Origin: CAHJXG01 sp964235485
Lineage (GTDB): Bacteria; Pseudomonadota; Alphaproteobacteria; Acetobacterales; Acetobacteraceae
Assembly: GCA_964235485.1 (NCBI GenBank)
Contig: CAXSAZ010000005.1
Location: 62,001 to 126,000 of the forward strand
Direction: 5' to 3'
Length of the DNA stretch: 64,000 nucleotides
In this document: in pieces, positions 55,047 to 63,788 of the stretch
Position numbering within the stretch: position 1 is the stretch's first letter
Layout: each line of letters opens with the position of its first letter
The notes under the pieces: generated by a model
Databases searched by the model: none
What the model was told of the DNA's origin: nothing
What the model saw: the letters and a program-made list of their open reading frames with translations, nothing else
Made by a program: the position numbers and the translations under genes

Positions 55047-55784
55047 TCAGGAGCCGGTGATGGAACAAGCCCCGCCCTTGGCACGCACGCGGGCGCAGAA
55101 GGCGGTCGCGTCGGCGATGTCCAGGAAACCGCCGGTGCGCAAGCGCCACACCGCGCGCCCGTCGCGCTCCGCCTTTTGCACGACCGGCTGGCGGTCTCCG
55201 AGCAGGTCCGGCATCCGCTTGGCGAGCCGCTGCCATTCCGTTTGCGCCGCGCCTGCGCTGTCCACCGCCGCCAACTGCACCAGCGTGCTGGCGGGGGCTG
55301 GCGCCGGGGCCTGGGGGGTAGCGGCCGGCGCCGGGGCCACCGGCGGCTGCAGCACAACGGCCGGGGGCGGGGCAGCGGGCAGCACCGGCAACGCCGGGGC
55401 GGGCGGCGGCACGGCGGCCTGGGGCGGCATCTGCGCCCGCAATGCCTGTGCCGCCGGGACCTCGGGGGGTGGGGCCAAGCCCCGTGTCTTGGAACCTTGG
55501 CCGCCCATCACCTGCTCATCGGCCCCGGCGACCTGCAACCCCCCGGGGTTCTCCGGCTTGACCCGCACCGGCCGGCTGTCGGCCTCGATGACCGGGACCA
55601 CCGCGGCATGGCGCCCGGACAGCGCCCAGCCCCCCACGCCGGCCAGCAGCAACCCGCCCAGCCCCGCCCCCGCGGCCAGCAGAGCCTTCGTGCCCCGGTC
55701 CATCCCGGGACGGCGCGGCTGGTAATACGTGCGGATCGGAGCCGAGCCGCGCCCGGCGGCGGGAATGTGCAGGTCGTCGGACAC
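55047..55784 (-). CDS. SPOR domain membrane protein
   Basis: A 245-residue protein with a short cytoplasmic start, one span at about 32-52 (TKALLAAGAGLGGLLLAGVGGW), a Pro/Ala-rich linker of about 100 residues, and a C-terminal SPOR domain (ASTLVQLAAVDSAGAAQ through FLDIADATAFCARVRA) that binds denuded glycan at the division site. It sits between argS and nagZ, the usual alphaproteobacterial place. The link to peptidoglycan fits its neighbour NagZ. Confidence 0.85.
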   Translation of the reverse strand: MSDDLHIPAAGRGSAPIRTYYQPRRPGMDRGTKALLAAGAGLGGLLLAGVGGWALSGRHAAVVPVIEADSRPVRVKPENPGGLQVAGADEQVMGGQGSKTRGLAPPPEVPAAQALRAQMPPQAAVPPPAPALPVLPAAPPPAVVLQPPVAPAPAATPQAPAPAPASTLVQLAAVDSAGAAQTEWQRLAKRMPDLLGDRQPVVQKAERDGRAVWRLRTGGFLDIADATAFCARVRAKGGACSITGS

Positions 55785-55787
55785 GGT

Positions 55788-57593
55788 TCAGCGCATCTCC
55801 TCCACAGGCTCCACCCCAAGCACCGCCAGGCCGGAGCGAAGCACAATCGCCGTTGCAGCCACCAGGGCCAGCCGGGCCATGGTCTCGGCCGGCCGGTCCG
55901 CTTGCAGGAACCTCAAGGTTGCATCGTCCCGTCCGCGGTTCCACAGCATATGAAAGTCGCCTGCCAAGTCATAGAGAAAAAACGCGATTCGGTGAGGTTC
56001 CTGTGCCAAAGCCGCGCTTTCCACGGTGCGGGGCCAGGAGGCAAGCCGGCGGATCAGCGCCGACTCGGCATCGTTCTGCAAACTGTCCAGCGGCACGGTG
56101 GCCAAAGCGTCCGAGGCGACCGCGGACGCGCCATACGCTTCGACTGCGGCCCGCAGCACCGACCGGCAACGGGCATGGGCATACTGCACGTAGAACACGG
56201 GGTTTTCCCGCGTCTGCGCGACGACGGCATCGAGGTCGAAATCCATCTGCGCGTCGGATTTCCGCGTCAGCATGGTGAAGCGCACCGCGTCCCGCCCGAC
56301 CTCATCGAGGAGGTCGGCGAGCGTCACGTAGGTGCCGGCGCGCTTGGACATGCGGACCGGCTCGCCGCCGCGCATCACCCGCACGATCTGGCACAGCACG
56401 ATTTCCAGCCGCGCCGGGCGGTTGCCGGCCACCGCCCGGGTCGCCGCCTTCATCCGCGACACGTAGCCGCCGTGGTCGGCGCCCCACACGTCGATCATCA
56501 GCTCGGCGCCGCGTTCAATTTTGTCGGCGTGGTAGGCGATGTCGTTGGCAAAGTAGGTGTTGGAGCCGTCCGACTTGCGCAGCGGACGGTCCACGTCGTC
56601 GCCGAACTGGGTGGCGCGGAACAGGGTCTGTTCCCGCGGCTCCCAATCCTCGGGCGTCTTGCCCTTCGGCGGCTCCAACGTGCCCTCGTAGATCAAGCCC
56701 TGCCCACGCAACTGCTCGATCACCCGGTCCGGCGCGCCCGCCTCCACCAGCGCCCGCTCGGAGGTGAACACGTCGAACTGGACGCCCAACTGCGCCAAGT
56801 CCGCCCGGATGGCGGCCATCATCGCGGCGACGGCAAAGGCGCGCACCCGGTCGAACCACAGCACGGGGTCGGCCACGGTGCTGCCGGGTCCAGCCAGCGC
56901 GTCGCCGTGCTCCGCTCGCAGCGCCTCGCCCACCGCGATCAGGTACTCGCCCCGGTATTGCAGGCCGCCGGGCGCCACGGCGGCGAACTCGTCCTCCGTC
57001 ATCGCCGTGCCGACCGCTTGGAGGTAGCGCCAATAGGCCGCCCAGGCGAGCGCCGCCACCTGCGCGCCGGCGTCGTTGATGTAATACTCCTTGGTCACGG
57101 CGAACCCGGCCTTGGCCAAGAGGTTCGCCAGCGCATCGCCCACCACGGCGCCCCGGCCGTGGCCGACGTGCAGCGGACCCGTCGGGTTGGTCGAGACATA
57201 CTCGACGTTCACCCGCGCCCCCTGCCCGGCGTCGCCCGTCCCGAACGCCTCTCCTTCCCGCAGGATGGCCGGCAGCGTCGCGCGCAGGCTGTCCGGACGC
57301 AGGTGCAGGTTCACGAAGCCCGGCCCGGCCGGCTCCGCCCGCAGCACGTCCGCGCCGTCGGCGAGCGCCGCCGCGAGCGCCTGCGCGATGCGGGCCGGGG
57401 GCTGGCGCGCCGCCTTGGCGCTCACCATGGCGGCGTTGGTCGCCATGTCGCCGTGGGCGGGGTCCCGCGCCGGGGTGACTTCCACCCGGGCGGCGACGTC
57501 CTCCGGCAGGTCCGGCACGGCCTGGCGCAGCGCGTCCACCACGGCGGCGCGCACGCGGGCGAAAATGTTCTCCGGCACCATGTTCTCTGGCAA
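55788..57593 (-). CDS. argS: Arginine-tRNA ligase, TTG start
   Basis: ArgRS charges tRNA-Arg. The 601-residue class I synthetase carries an N-terminal Add-1 domain, the HIGH motif as HVGHGRGAVVGD near 130, the KMSKS loop as RMSKRAGTYV near 378, and a C-terminal DALR anticodon domain ending at AVLGVEPVEEMR. TTG 57593 has AGGA seven bases upstream and is preferred to ATG 57581. It is 12 bases after dgt and three bases before the SPOR gene. Confidence 0.95.
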   Translation of the reverse strand: MPENMVPENIFARVRAAVVDALRQAVPDLPEDVAARVEVTPARDPAHGDMATNAAMVSAKAARQPPARIAQALAAALADGADVLRAEPAGPGFVNLHLRPDSLRATLPAILREGEAFGTGDAGQGARVNVEYVSTNPTGPLHVGHGRGAVVGDALANLLAKAGFAVTKEYYINDAGAQVAALAWAAYWRYLQAVGTAMTEDEFAAVAPGGLQYRGEYLIAVGEALRAEHGDALAGPGSTVADPVLWFDRVRAFAVAAMMAAIRADLAQLGVQFDVFTSERALVEAGAPDRVIEQLRGQGLIYEGTLEPPKGKTPEDWEPREQTLFRATQFGDDVDRPLRKSDGSNTYFANDIAYHADKIERGAELMIDVWGADHGGYVSRMKAATRAVAGNRPARLEIVLCQIVRVMRGGEPVRMSKRAGTYVTLADLLDEVGRDAVRFTMLTRKSDAQMDFDLDAVVAQTRENPVFYVQYAHARCRSVLRAAVEAYGASAVASDALATVPLDSLQNDAESALIRRLASWPRTVESAALAQEPHRIAFFLYDLAGDFHMLWNRGRDDATLRFLQADRPAETMARLALVAATAIVLRSGLAVLGVEPVEEMR

Positions 57594-57605
57594 AGCGGAT
57601 TCCTG

Positions 57606-58751
57606 TCAGCCGATGGTGAAAGGGTCGGTCAGGCGGCGGTGCTCGTCGAGCGCGAACCGGTCCGTCATCCCGGCAATATAGTCCGCAACCGTCAGCGCCG
57701 CACGCGGCCCGTCCGCCCCGGCGCGTGCCCGCCAGCCGTCCGGCAACATGCTGGTGTCCTCATGCAGCAGGGTGAACAGGGCTTCCGTCACCCGGCGGGC
57801 CTTGTTGCTCATGCGGTTCACCCGCCAATGGCGATACATGTGGGCATACAGGAACTCCTTGACGGCCCGGTTCGCTTCCGCCATCGCCGGGCTGAACGCG
57901 ATCACCGGCTTCTTCGCGTGGCGGATCGCGGCGGCGTCGGCGGGATCGAGCGCCGCGATGCGCCGCCGGCTTTCCGTCGTCAGGTCCGTGACGAAGCTGT
58001 TGATCACCCGGCGGATCGTTTCATGCCGCAGCCGCGCCGGCGGCACGTCAAGGGAGGAGCGCCGGGCCAGCGCCAAGGACGCCCCCACCACCGGCAAATG
58101 CGCGATGTCGTCCGGCCCGAACAGCCCGGCGCGCATCCCGTCGTCCAGGTCGTGGCTGTGATACGCAATGTCGTCCGCCATCGCCGCCACCTGCGCCTCG
58201 CCGCCTGCCTGGCTGTGCAGGTCGAGCGGATGGCGCGCATTATACTCGGCGATGTAGGGCGGCGGGTGGCGCAGCGGGCCGTTGTGCTTGGCCAAGCCCT
58301 CCAGCGTTTCCCACGTCAGGTTCAGCCCGTCGAACGCGGCGTAGCGGTCTTCCAGCTTGGTCACGATGCGTAAGGATTGCGCGTTGTGGTCGAAGCCGCC
58401 AAAGGGCTTCATGCGGTTGTTCAGCCCCTCCTCCCCGGCATGGCCGAACGGCGGATGGCCCAGGTCGTGCGCCAAGGCCAGCGCCTCCGTCAGGTCCTCG
58501 TCCAGCCCAAGCTCCCGCGCGACGGAACGGGCGATCTGCGCGACCTCGATGCTGTGGGTCAACCGGGTGCGGAAGTAGTCGCCCTCGTGGTTGACGAACA
58601 CCTGCGTCTTGTATTGCAGCTTGCGGAAGGCGGCGCTGTGGATCACCCGGTCGCGGTCCCGCTGCCACGGGCTGCGGCCCGGGCTTTCCGGTTCCGGATG
58701 CAATCGCCCGCGGGAAGTTTCGGGCCGGACGGCGTAGGGGGCGTGGGACAT
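57606..58751 (-). CDS. dgt: Deoxyguanosinetriphosphate triphosphohydrolase-like protein
   Basis: An HD-domain enzyme that splits dNTPs into nucleoside and triphosphate. The 381-residue protein shows RTRLTHSIEVAQIARSVAR near 62-80 and ALALAHDLGHPPFGHAGE near 90-107, the His/Asp metal motif, then GGFDHNAQSLRIV. In many alphaproteobacteria the protein precedes argS just as here. It heads the leftward run and is divergent from erpA. Confidence 0.92.
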   Translation of the reverse strand: MSHAPYAVRPETSRGRLHPEPESPGRSPWQRDRDRVIHSAAFRKLQYKTQVFVNHEGDYFRTRLTHSIEVAQIARSVARELGLDEDLTEALALAHDLGHPPFGHAGEEGLNNRMKPFGGFDHNAQSLRIVTKLEDRYAAFDGLNLTWETLEGLAKHNGPLRHPPPYIAEYNARHPLDLHSQAGGEAQVAAMADDIAYHSHDLDDGMRAGLFGPDDIAHLPVVGASLALARRSSLDVPPARLRHETIRRVINSFVTDLTTESRRRIAALDPADAAAIRHAKKPVIAFSPAMAEANRAVKEFLYAHMYRHWRVNRMSNKARRVTEALFTLLHEDTSMLPDGWRARAGADGPRAALTVADYIAGMTDRFALDEHRRLTDPFTIG

Positions 58752-58831
58752 GGACCCGACTATAAGGGATCGCGCGCCCCATGCGGCACTGGCATCTTCA
58801 ATATGGGGACGGCACGCGCTATGTTCCGCCC

Positions 58832-59179
58832 ATGAACAGCATCAGCGACATCACGCGCTTTTCCGTGTCCGACCGCGCCGCCGAGCGCGTGGCGGAGATC
58901 GTGGCCGCGCAATCCCGCCCGGCCGCGCTCCGCGTCGCCGTGCTGGCCGGCGGGTGCAGCGGGTTTCAGTACAAGTTCGAGCTGGACGAGGCGGTGCAGC
59001 CGGATGACCTCGTGGTGGAGGCGCAGGGTGCCCGGGTGCTGGTGGACCCCGTGAGCCTGGACCTGCTGGCCGGGTCGCAGCTCGACTACACCGACGAGCT
59101 GATGGGCGCGCACTTCACGGTCCGCAACCCGAACGCCACGTCGGGCTGCGGCTGCGGCGCCAGCTTCGCCATCGACTGA
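58832..59179 (+). CDS. erpA: HesB/ErpA-family iron-sulfur cluster insertion protein
   Basis: A-type carrier that takes Fe-S clusters to apo-proteins. The 115-residue protein has the three conserved cysteines: Cys42 in LAGGCSGFQY and Cys106 and Cys108 in TSGCGCGASFAID. The FELDEAVQPDDLV text fits ErpA. It is divergent from dgt, and xthA follows after 19 bases in the same direction. Confidence 0.92.
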   Translation: MNSISDITRFSVSDRAAERVAEIVAAQSRPAALRVAVLAGGCSGFQYKFELDEAVQPDDLVVEAQGARVLVDPVSLDLLAGSQLDYTDELMGAHFTVRNPNATSGCGCGASFAID

Positions 59180-59198
59180 AGCCGAGCCGGCCGCACCC

Positions 59199-59981
59199 AT
59201 GCGGATCGCAACCTGGAACGTCAATTCGGTCCGTATGCGCGAGCAGCTTGTGGCGGACTGGCTGCGCCGGGTGCAGCCTGATTTGCTGCTGCTGCAAGAG
59301 ATCAAGTGCGAGGCGGCAAGCTTCCCCGCCGCCGCGTTCGAGGCCGCCGGCTACGCGGCCCACGTCGTCGGCCAGAAGTCTTACAACGGCGTCGCGGTCC
59401 TGTCGCGCGTGCCGGTCGAGGTCACGCATCGCAGCCTGCCGGGCTTGCCCGACGACGATGGCCAGGCCCGCTACATCGAGGCCCGGGTCCAGGACGCCTC
59501 CGGGCCGGTCACGGTCGGCAACCTGTACTTGCCGAACGGCAATTCCGGCGGCGACGCGGGCTACGAATACAAGCTGCGCTGGATGGAGTTGCTGGCCGAC
59601 CACGCCGCCGCCTTGCTGGCCGACGACCAGGCGGTGCTGCTTGCCGGCGACTACAACGTGTGCCCGGCCGACGCGGACTTCGCGCCCCGCACGCTGTCCG
59701 CGTCCGACGCCCTCGTGCGCCTGGAAACCCGCGCCCGGTTCCGTGCCCTGCAATGGCTCGGCCTGACGGACGCGGTGCGCGCGCTGCAGCCGTCCGGGCC
59801 GGCCTACACCTTCTGGGACTACCAGCACGGCGCTTGGCCGCAGGACCGGGGCTTACGCATCGACCATGTGCTGCTGTCGCCGGACCTGGCGGAGCGGCTG
59901 ATTTCGGCCAAGCCAGACCGGGACGAGCGGGGCCAGCCGCAGCCGTCCGACCACGTGCCGGTCGTCGTCGAGCTTGCGTGA
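59199..59981 (+). CDS. xthA: Exodeoxyribonuclease III
   Basis: XthA is the AP endonuclease and 3'-exonuclease of base excision repair. The 260-residue protein carries MRIATWNVNSVRMR at its start, LLLQEIKCEAASFPA with the metal Glu, NLYLPNG, AGDYNVCPAD near 150, and the catalytic SDHVPVVVEL at the end. It is downstream of erpA and probably on the same message. Confidence 0.95.
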   Translation: MRIATWNVNSVRMREQLVADWLRRVQPDLLLLQEIKCEAASFPAAAFEAAGYAAHVVGQKSYNGVAVLSRVPVEVTHRSLPGLPDDDGQARYIEARVQDASGPVTVGNLYLPNGNSGGDAGYEYKLRWMELLADHAAALLADDQAVLLAGDYNVCPADADFAPRTLSASDALVRLETRARFRALQWLGLTDAVRALQPSGPAYTFWDYQHGAWPQDRGLRIDHVLLSPDLAERLISAKPDRDERGQPQPSDHVPVVVELA

Positions 59982-59984
59982 GGC

Positions 59985-61145
59985 TTAAAGCTTCAAGGTG
60001 GCGACCACGCAGCCGTGCCCGGCCGACCCGTCGATGACCAAGGCTTGCGCCGGGTCGCCCTTGGCAAGCGCCGTGACCAGCCTCATGCCCAGGCTTCCCG
60101 ACAAGCGCGGCGCGAAATCCGAGGGGAAGCCCGGCCCTTCGTCCTCCACCCGCACCTGCAAGCCGCCGGGCACGTCGCGAAGGCTGACCAGCACGCGGCC
60201 GGCCCCGTGCTTCAAGGCGTTGGCCACAAGTTCGGAGGTGATCAAACCCAGCGGCGTGGTCTGGTCGGCGGACAGGCTCAGCGGGTCGGCTTGCACCGTG
60301 ATCTCGCGGTGGTTCTCGGGCGTATCCACCATGGCCTGGATGTCGGCGACCAGCGCGCGCAGGTAGGCGGCGGCGTCGGTCCGCGCCGTCGATCCCCCTT
60401 CGTAGAGGTGCCGGTGCACCGCGCTGATCGTCATGATCCGTCCGGCCGCGGCTTCAAGCTGCGCCCGCGTTTCCTCGCTCGCGGACCGCGCTTGCAACTG
60501 CAGCAGGGCGCGCACCAGTTGCAGGCTGTTCTTGACCCGGTGATGCACCTCAAGCATCAGCAGGTCCTTCTCGCGCAGCAGGGCGTCCTTGGCCTGCTCC
60601 GTTTGGTGCCGGACCAGCGCCGCCGCGAGCACGCTCGACAAGGATTGCAGGAACGCCGTGTCGGCCGCGACGAACTCGCCGCGGGCCGTGCCGTCCACCT
60701 CCAGCACGCCGAACGGGAGCGAAGCGTCGGCGGCGTCGATCGCCACGTTGATGGCGCTGTGCACCCCGTGCTCCACCAGCACGTCCGGCGTTTGGAAACG
60801 GTCCTCCTTGCCGAGGTTGTTGGACAGGACCGGCTCCCCGGTGCGCAGGGCGTAGCCGGCCGGGCTGCCCAGCCCGGCGCTCAACACCATGCTGCCGACC
60901 ACGCCGGGCCGCCATCCAATCCCGGCAATGATCAGCAGGTCGTCAGAGTCTGGCCGGAAGCGCAGCACTTTGGCAAACCGGGTCTGCAAGCCTTGTGACG
61001 CGACGCGGCAAGCCTCCGTCAGGATAGGCTCCAACTCCGTGGCCTTGAGCGCGAAGGTGCCGAAACCGGCGACCATCTCCTGTTGCCGAAGCCGGGCAGC
61101 AAACTCGTCCTGCGGTGCCTGGACCTTCGCCGCCATGCTGCCCAT
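59985..61145 (-). CDS. GAF-domain sensor histidine kinase, HWE/HisKA_2 type
   Basis: A 386-residue soluble kinase. A GAF sensor spans about 25-185 (ACRVASQGLQTRFAKVLRF, then VLVEHGVHSAINVAI). The phosphoacceptor His202 lies in EVHHRVKNSLQLVRALLQL, followed by an ATPase domain with SELVANALKHGAG and VEDEGPGFPSD. Such kinases often act in general stress or light responses. ATG 61145 has GGAGG six bases upstream. No response regulator is adjacent. Two palindromes lie in the promoter region between it and tRNA-Tyr. Confidence 0.88.
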   Translation of the reverse strand: MGSMAAKVQAPQDEFAARLRQQEMVAGFGTFALKATELEPILTEACRVASQGLQTRFAKVLRFRPDSDDLLIIAGIGWRPGVVGSMVLSAGLGSPAGYALRTGEPVLSNNLGKEDRFQTPDVLVEHGVHSAINVAIDAADASLPFGVLEVDGTARGEFVAADTAFLQSLSSVLAAALVRHQTEQAKDALLREKDLLMLEVHHRVKNSLQLVRALLQLQARSASEETRAQLEAAAGRIMTISAVHRHLYEGGSTARTDAAAYLRALVADIQAMVDTPENHREITVQADPLSLSADQTTPLGLITSELVANALKHGAGRVLVSLRDVPGGLQVRVEDEGPGFPSDFAPRLSGSLGMRLVTALAKGDPAQALVIDGSAGHGCVVATLKL

Positions 61146-61220
61146 GCCATCCTCCGTCCCACGCGGCAACGAGATAACACTAATGCAAGTCAATGGGCAG
61201 ACAGAAACCACACAATTCGA

Positions 61221-61232
61221 TTTGATATCAAA
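61221..61232. promoter_or_regulatory. Palindrome TTTGATATCAAA upstream of the histidine kinase
   Basis: A perfect 12-bp palindrome, centred 23 bases from a second one. It begins 76 bases upstream of the kinase ATG. Likely a protein-binding site; the protein is unknown. Confidence 0.45.
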
Positions 61233-61242
61233 CTGAATGCAA

Positions 61243-61256
61243 GGCCAATATTGGCC
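61243..61256. promoter_or_regulatory. Palindrome GGCCAATATTGGCC upstream of the histidine kinase
   Basis: A perfect 14-bp palindrome 22 bases downstream of tRNA-Tyr and 98 bases before the kinase ATG. It could be an operator, or a small hairpin after the tRNA; it has no T run. Confidence 0.45.
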
Positions 61257-61277
61257 AAAGCATCGGCGGCAGCCTGC

Positions 61278-61364
61278 TGGTGGAGGGGGTTGGATTCGAA
61301 CCAACGTAGCCGTTACAGCAGCGGATTTACAGTCCGCCCCCTTTAGCCACTCGGGCACCCCTCC
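61278..61364 (-). tRNA. tRNA-Tyr (GTA anticodon)
   Basis: The complement has acceptor GGAGGGG against CCCCTCC, anticodon loop CTGTAAA reading TAC/TAT, a long class II variable arm, T loop TTCGAAT, discriminator A and an encoded CCA. Length and long variable arm fit tRNA-Tyr. Confidence 0.95.
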
Positions 61365-61464
61365 GCCGGGCCGCGGCAAGGCCGCAGGGCGGGCGGATTA
61401 GCGCCGAACCGGGATGGCTGTCAACTGGCTGTCAATGGGGGCCGCTCAACTGTATAGGGTCGGG

Positions 61465-62535
61465 ATGCGCAGCAAACCTCCCGACCGGCCCGCCGGCGCG
61501 AAACCCTTTGGCCCGGCCCGACCTGGCAGCGGCGCCCGTCCCGGCCCTCCGCGGAACAGCGAGCGTGCTCCCCCGCGCGAGCCGGCCCGAGGCCCTGCCA
61601 AGCCAGCACGCCAACCGCCGCCTGACCGCTCGTCCGGCCCCCGCCCCAGCCGGCCGCCAACGCCCGAGGCGCGCGCCGCGGCGGCCCTGAAATCGCGCCT
61701 GGGACAGCCGCGCCCGGCAGCGCCGCCCCCGGCGGCGGCCCCCGAACCCAACACCCTGCGCGCGGCCACGCCGCCGGCCGCTCGCCCCTCCCCTCCACCT
61801 CCGGCCGCGCATGGCCCGGCGGCGCCGCGGGGCAGCGTTTGGCTGCACGGGTTGCACCCCGTGGCGGCGGCGCTGGCCAACCCGGCCCGCCGCCTGAAAC
61901 GCCTGCTGCTGACCGAGGAAGCGGAGGCCGCGCTGCAGGCCCGCCTGCCGCAGCCCTGGCCGTTGGCGACCGAACGCGCGGACCGCGCCAAGCTGGATCA
62001 CCTGCTGGGCCGGGACACCGTGCACCAGGGCGCCGCGCTGCTTGCGGACCTGCTGACGCCCCCCGCGCTGTCGACCGTGCTGGAACGGCCAGGGCCGGTG
62101 CTGGTGCTGGACCAGGTGACCGATCCCCGCAACATCGGCGCCGTGCTGCGCAGCGCCGCGGCGTTCGGCGCGTCGTGCGTCATCACCCAGGACCGCAACG
62201 CGCCGGAGGAAACGGGCGTGCTGGCCAAGGCCGCGTCGGGCGCCTTGGAGCAGGTGCCGCTGCTGCGCGCCGTGAACCTGGCCCGGACCTTGGTGGCGCT
62301 GAAAGCCGCCGGGCTGTGGGTCGTCGGGCTGGACAGCGGGGGCGCCTCGCTGCGCGGCGCGGCCTTCGTGGAGCGGCGCGTGGCGCTGGTGCTGGGTGCG
62401 GAGGGCGCCGGCCTGCGCCGCCTGACGCGGGACACCTGCGACGAGATCGCCGGGCTGGCCACGCCGGGCCTGATGGAAAGCCTGAACGTGTCGGCCGCCG
62501 CGACCGTGGCGCTTTACGAATTGGGGCGACCCTGA
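61465..62535 (+). CDS. TrmH family RNA 2'-O-methyltransferase (RlmB-like)
   Basis: A SPOUT-class methyltransferase that probably modifies G2251 of 23S rRNA. The first 123 of 356 residues are a Pro/Arg/Ala-rich, low-complexity extension. After that come the substrate domain (SVWLHGLHPVAAALANP) and the knotted catalytic domain: LVLDQVTDPRNIGAVLRSA near 212, LVLGAEGAGLRR near 308 and the SAM-knot end LMESLNVSAAATVALYEL. ATG 61465 is used; two earlier ATGs only lengthen the disordered part. The next gene shares a base with its stop (TGATG). Confidence 0.87.
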   Translation: MRSKPPDRPAGAKPFGPARPGSGARPGPPRNSERAPPREPARGPAKPARQPPPDRSSGPRPSRPPTPEARAAAALKSRLGQPRPAAPPPAAAPEPNTLRAATPPAARPSPPPPAAHGPAAPRGSVWLHGLHPVAAALANPARRLKRLLLTEEAEAALQARLPQPWPLATERADRAKLDHLLGRDTVHQGAALLADLLTPPALSTVLERPGPVLVLDQVTDPRNIGAVLRSAAAFGASCVITQDRNAPEETGVLAKAASGALEQVPLLRAVNLARTLVALKAAGLWVVGLDSGGASLRGAAFVERRVALVLGAEGAGLRRLTRDTCDEIAGLATPGLMESLNVSAAATVALYELGRP

Positions 62536-63320
62536 TGGCCGACCTGTTCGACGCGGAGCGCGCCGCCCAGGCGCTGATCGCGGCCCGGCGGAGCCGGCGC
62601 GTGCTGGACCGGCTGCCGCCCGACGTTGCGCCGCGCACGCTGGCGGACGGGATTGCGGCCCAGCTCGCCGTGGCCCGCCGGGCCGGCGCTTATCCTCCCG
62701 CCGGGTTCAAGATCGGCGCGACCGCCCGGCGAATGCAGGAGTACTTGGGACTGCCCGGGCCGCTCGCCGGGTTCGTCGCCGAGGCCGGGCTGCATGGCAG
62801 CGGCAGCACGCTCAGCTTCAAATCCTTCCTGAACGCCGGCGTCGAGTGCGAGCTGGCCGTGGTCCTGGCGCAGGACCTTCCGCCCGGTCCGTGCAGCAAG
62901 GCCCAGGCTGCCGCCGCGGTGGGCGAGGTGATGGCGGGCATCGAGGTGGTCGAGAACCGCTACGGTCTGCTCGATGTGCTCGGCACGCCCACGCTGGTCG
63001 CCGACCAAGTGTATCACGCCGAGGCGGTCTTGGGCGCGCCCTTTCCGGACTGGCGCGGCCTCGACCTCTGCAGCTTGCCCGGCCGCCTGCTAGTGGACGG
63101 GCAGGAACGCGGCGCCGGCACCGGCGCCGACCTGTTGGGAGATCCCATCGCCGCGCTGGCCTGGCTCGCCGCGTCGGAGGAGGCCAAGGCCTTCGGCGGG
63201 CTGCGCGCTGGGCAGGTCGTGATGCTGGGCAGCGTCTGCCCGCCGATCTGGCTGGACGGCCCGACGGAGATCACGGTGCAGTTCGCCCCGCTGCCAAGCG
63301 TTACCTTGTCCTTGGTGTAA
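62535..63320 (+). CDS. 2-keto-4-pentenoate hydratase / fumarylacetoacetate hydrolase family protein
   Basis: A 261-residue enzyme like MhpD, which hydrates 2-hydroxypentadienoate in aromatic ring catabolism. Family landmarks: AGFKIGATARRMQEYLG near 55-72, NAGVECELAVVLAQDL with the metal Glu pair, and GEVMAGIEVVENRY near 130. No other meta-cleavage genes are adjacent, so it could also be an oxaloacetate decarboxylase-like relative. It is coupled to the TrmH-family gene by a one-base overlap. Confidence 0.82.
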   Translation: MADLFDAERAAQALIAARRSRRVLDRLPPDVAPRTLADGIAAQLAVARRAGAYPPAGFKIGATARRMQEYLGLPGPLAGFVAEAGLHGSGSTLSFKSFLNAGVECELAVVLAQDLPPGPCSKAQAAAAVGEVMAGIEVVENRYGLLDVLGTPTLVADQVYHAEAVLGAPFPDWRGLDLCSLPGRLLVDGQERGAGTGADLLGDPIAALAWLAASEEAKAFGGLRAGQVVMLGSVCPPIWLDGPTEITVQFAPLPSVTLSLV

Positions 63321-63387
63321 ATTTAGAAAGATTGTTTTAACTTATAAAGCGGAGAATGCACGCGAACCGCCACCTGGGATTGACGCC
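63321..63387. promoter_or_regulatory. AT-rich leader before a small gene
   Basis: The run from 63321 to 63353 (AATTTAGAAAGATTGTTTTA and so on) is the most AT-rich piece in the last 2 kb and contains TATAAAG as a possible -10 box. It probably carries the promoter of the 82-residue gene. Confidence 0.35.
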
Positions 63388-63636
63388 ATGTCCACCGTTC
63401 CTGCCTCGAAGCGCCGCATCCAATGGACCGCATTGTCTGACGACCTGCAACTCGCCTTGGCCGAGCAGGCGCTGAGCCGCGCCGCCGAGACCATCGCCGG
63501 GCAGGCCGAAAGCCTCGCAACCGAGATGGAGGGAGGATCGTTGACCGACCAAGGCGGTCCGGATGCCCTGCGCCTGCTCGCCGCGGTGATCCGCGCCACC
63601 AGCGGGCAGCCCGTAACGGACGCGAGGCGGCACTGA
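63388..63636 (+). CDS. Small hypothetical protein
   Basis: An 82-residue soluble protein I do not recognise. It is helical in character, with SDDLQLALAEQALSRAAETIAGQAESLATEME in the middle and RLLAAVIRATSG at the end, and no cysteine. It has its own AT-rich leader and stands alone before tRNA-Thr. The codon pattern matches the rest of the window, which supports it being real. Confidence 0.6.
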   Translation: MSTVPASKRRIQWTALSDDLQLALAEQALSRAAETIAGQAESLATEMEGGSLTDQGGPDALRLLAAVIRATSGQPVTDARRH

Positions 63637-63661
63637 GGGGGCGGATTGCGGTTCAAATCGG

Positions 63662-63734
<73 letters not shown>

Positions 63735-63788
63735 GTCGTGCGACGGTGTAGCAACCGAGACGCCGCCTGCCAACCTTGGCAGCGCCCG

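Noticed and set aside
54855..58373. Very long plus-strand frame across nagZ, SPOR, argS and dgt
   Set aside because: It is antisense to four well-supported genes and has no family motif.
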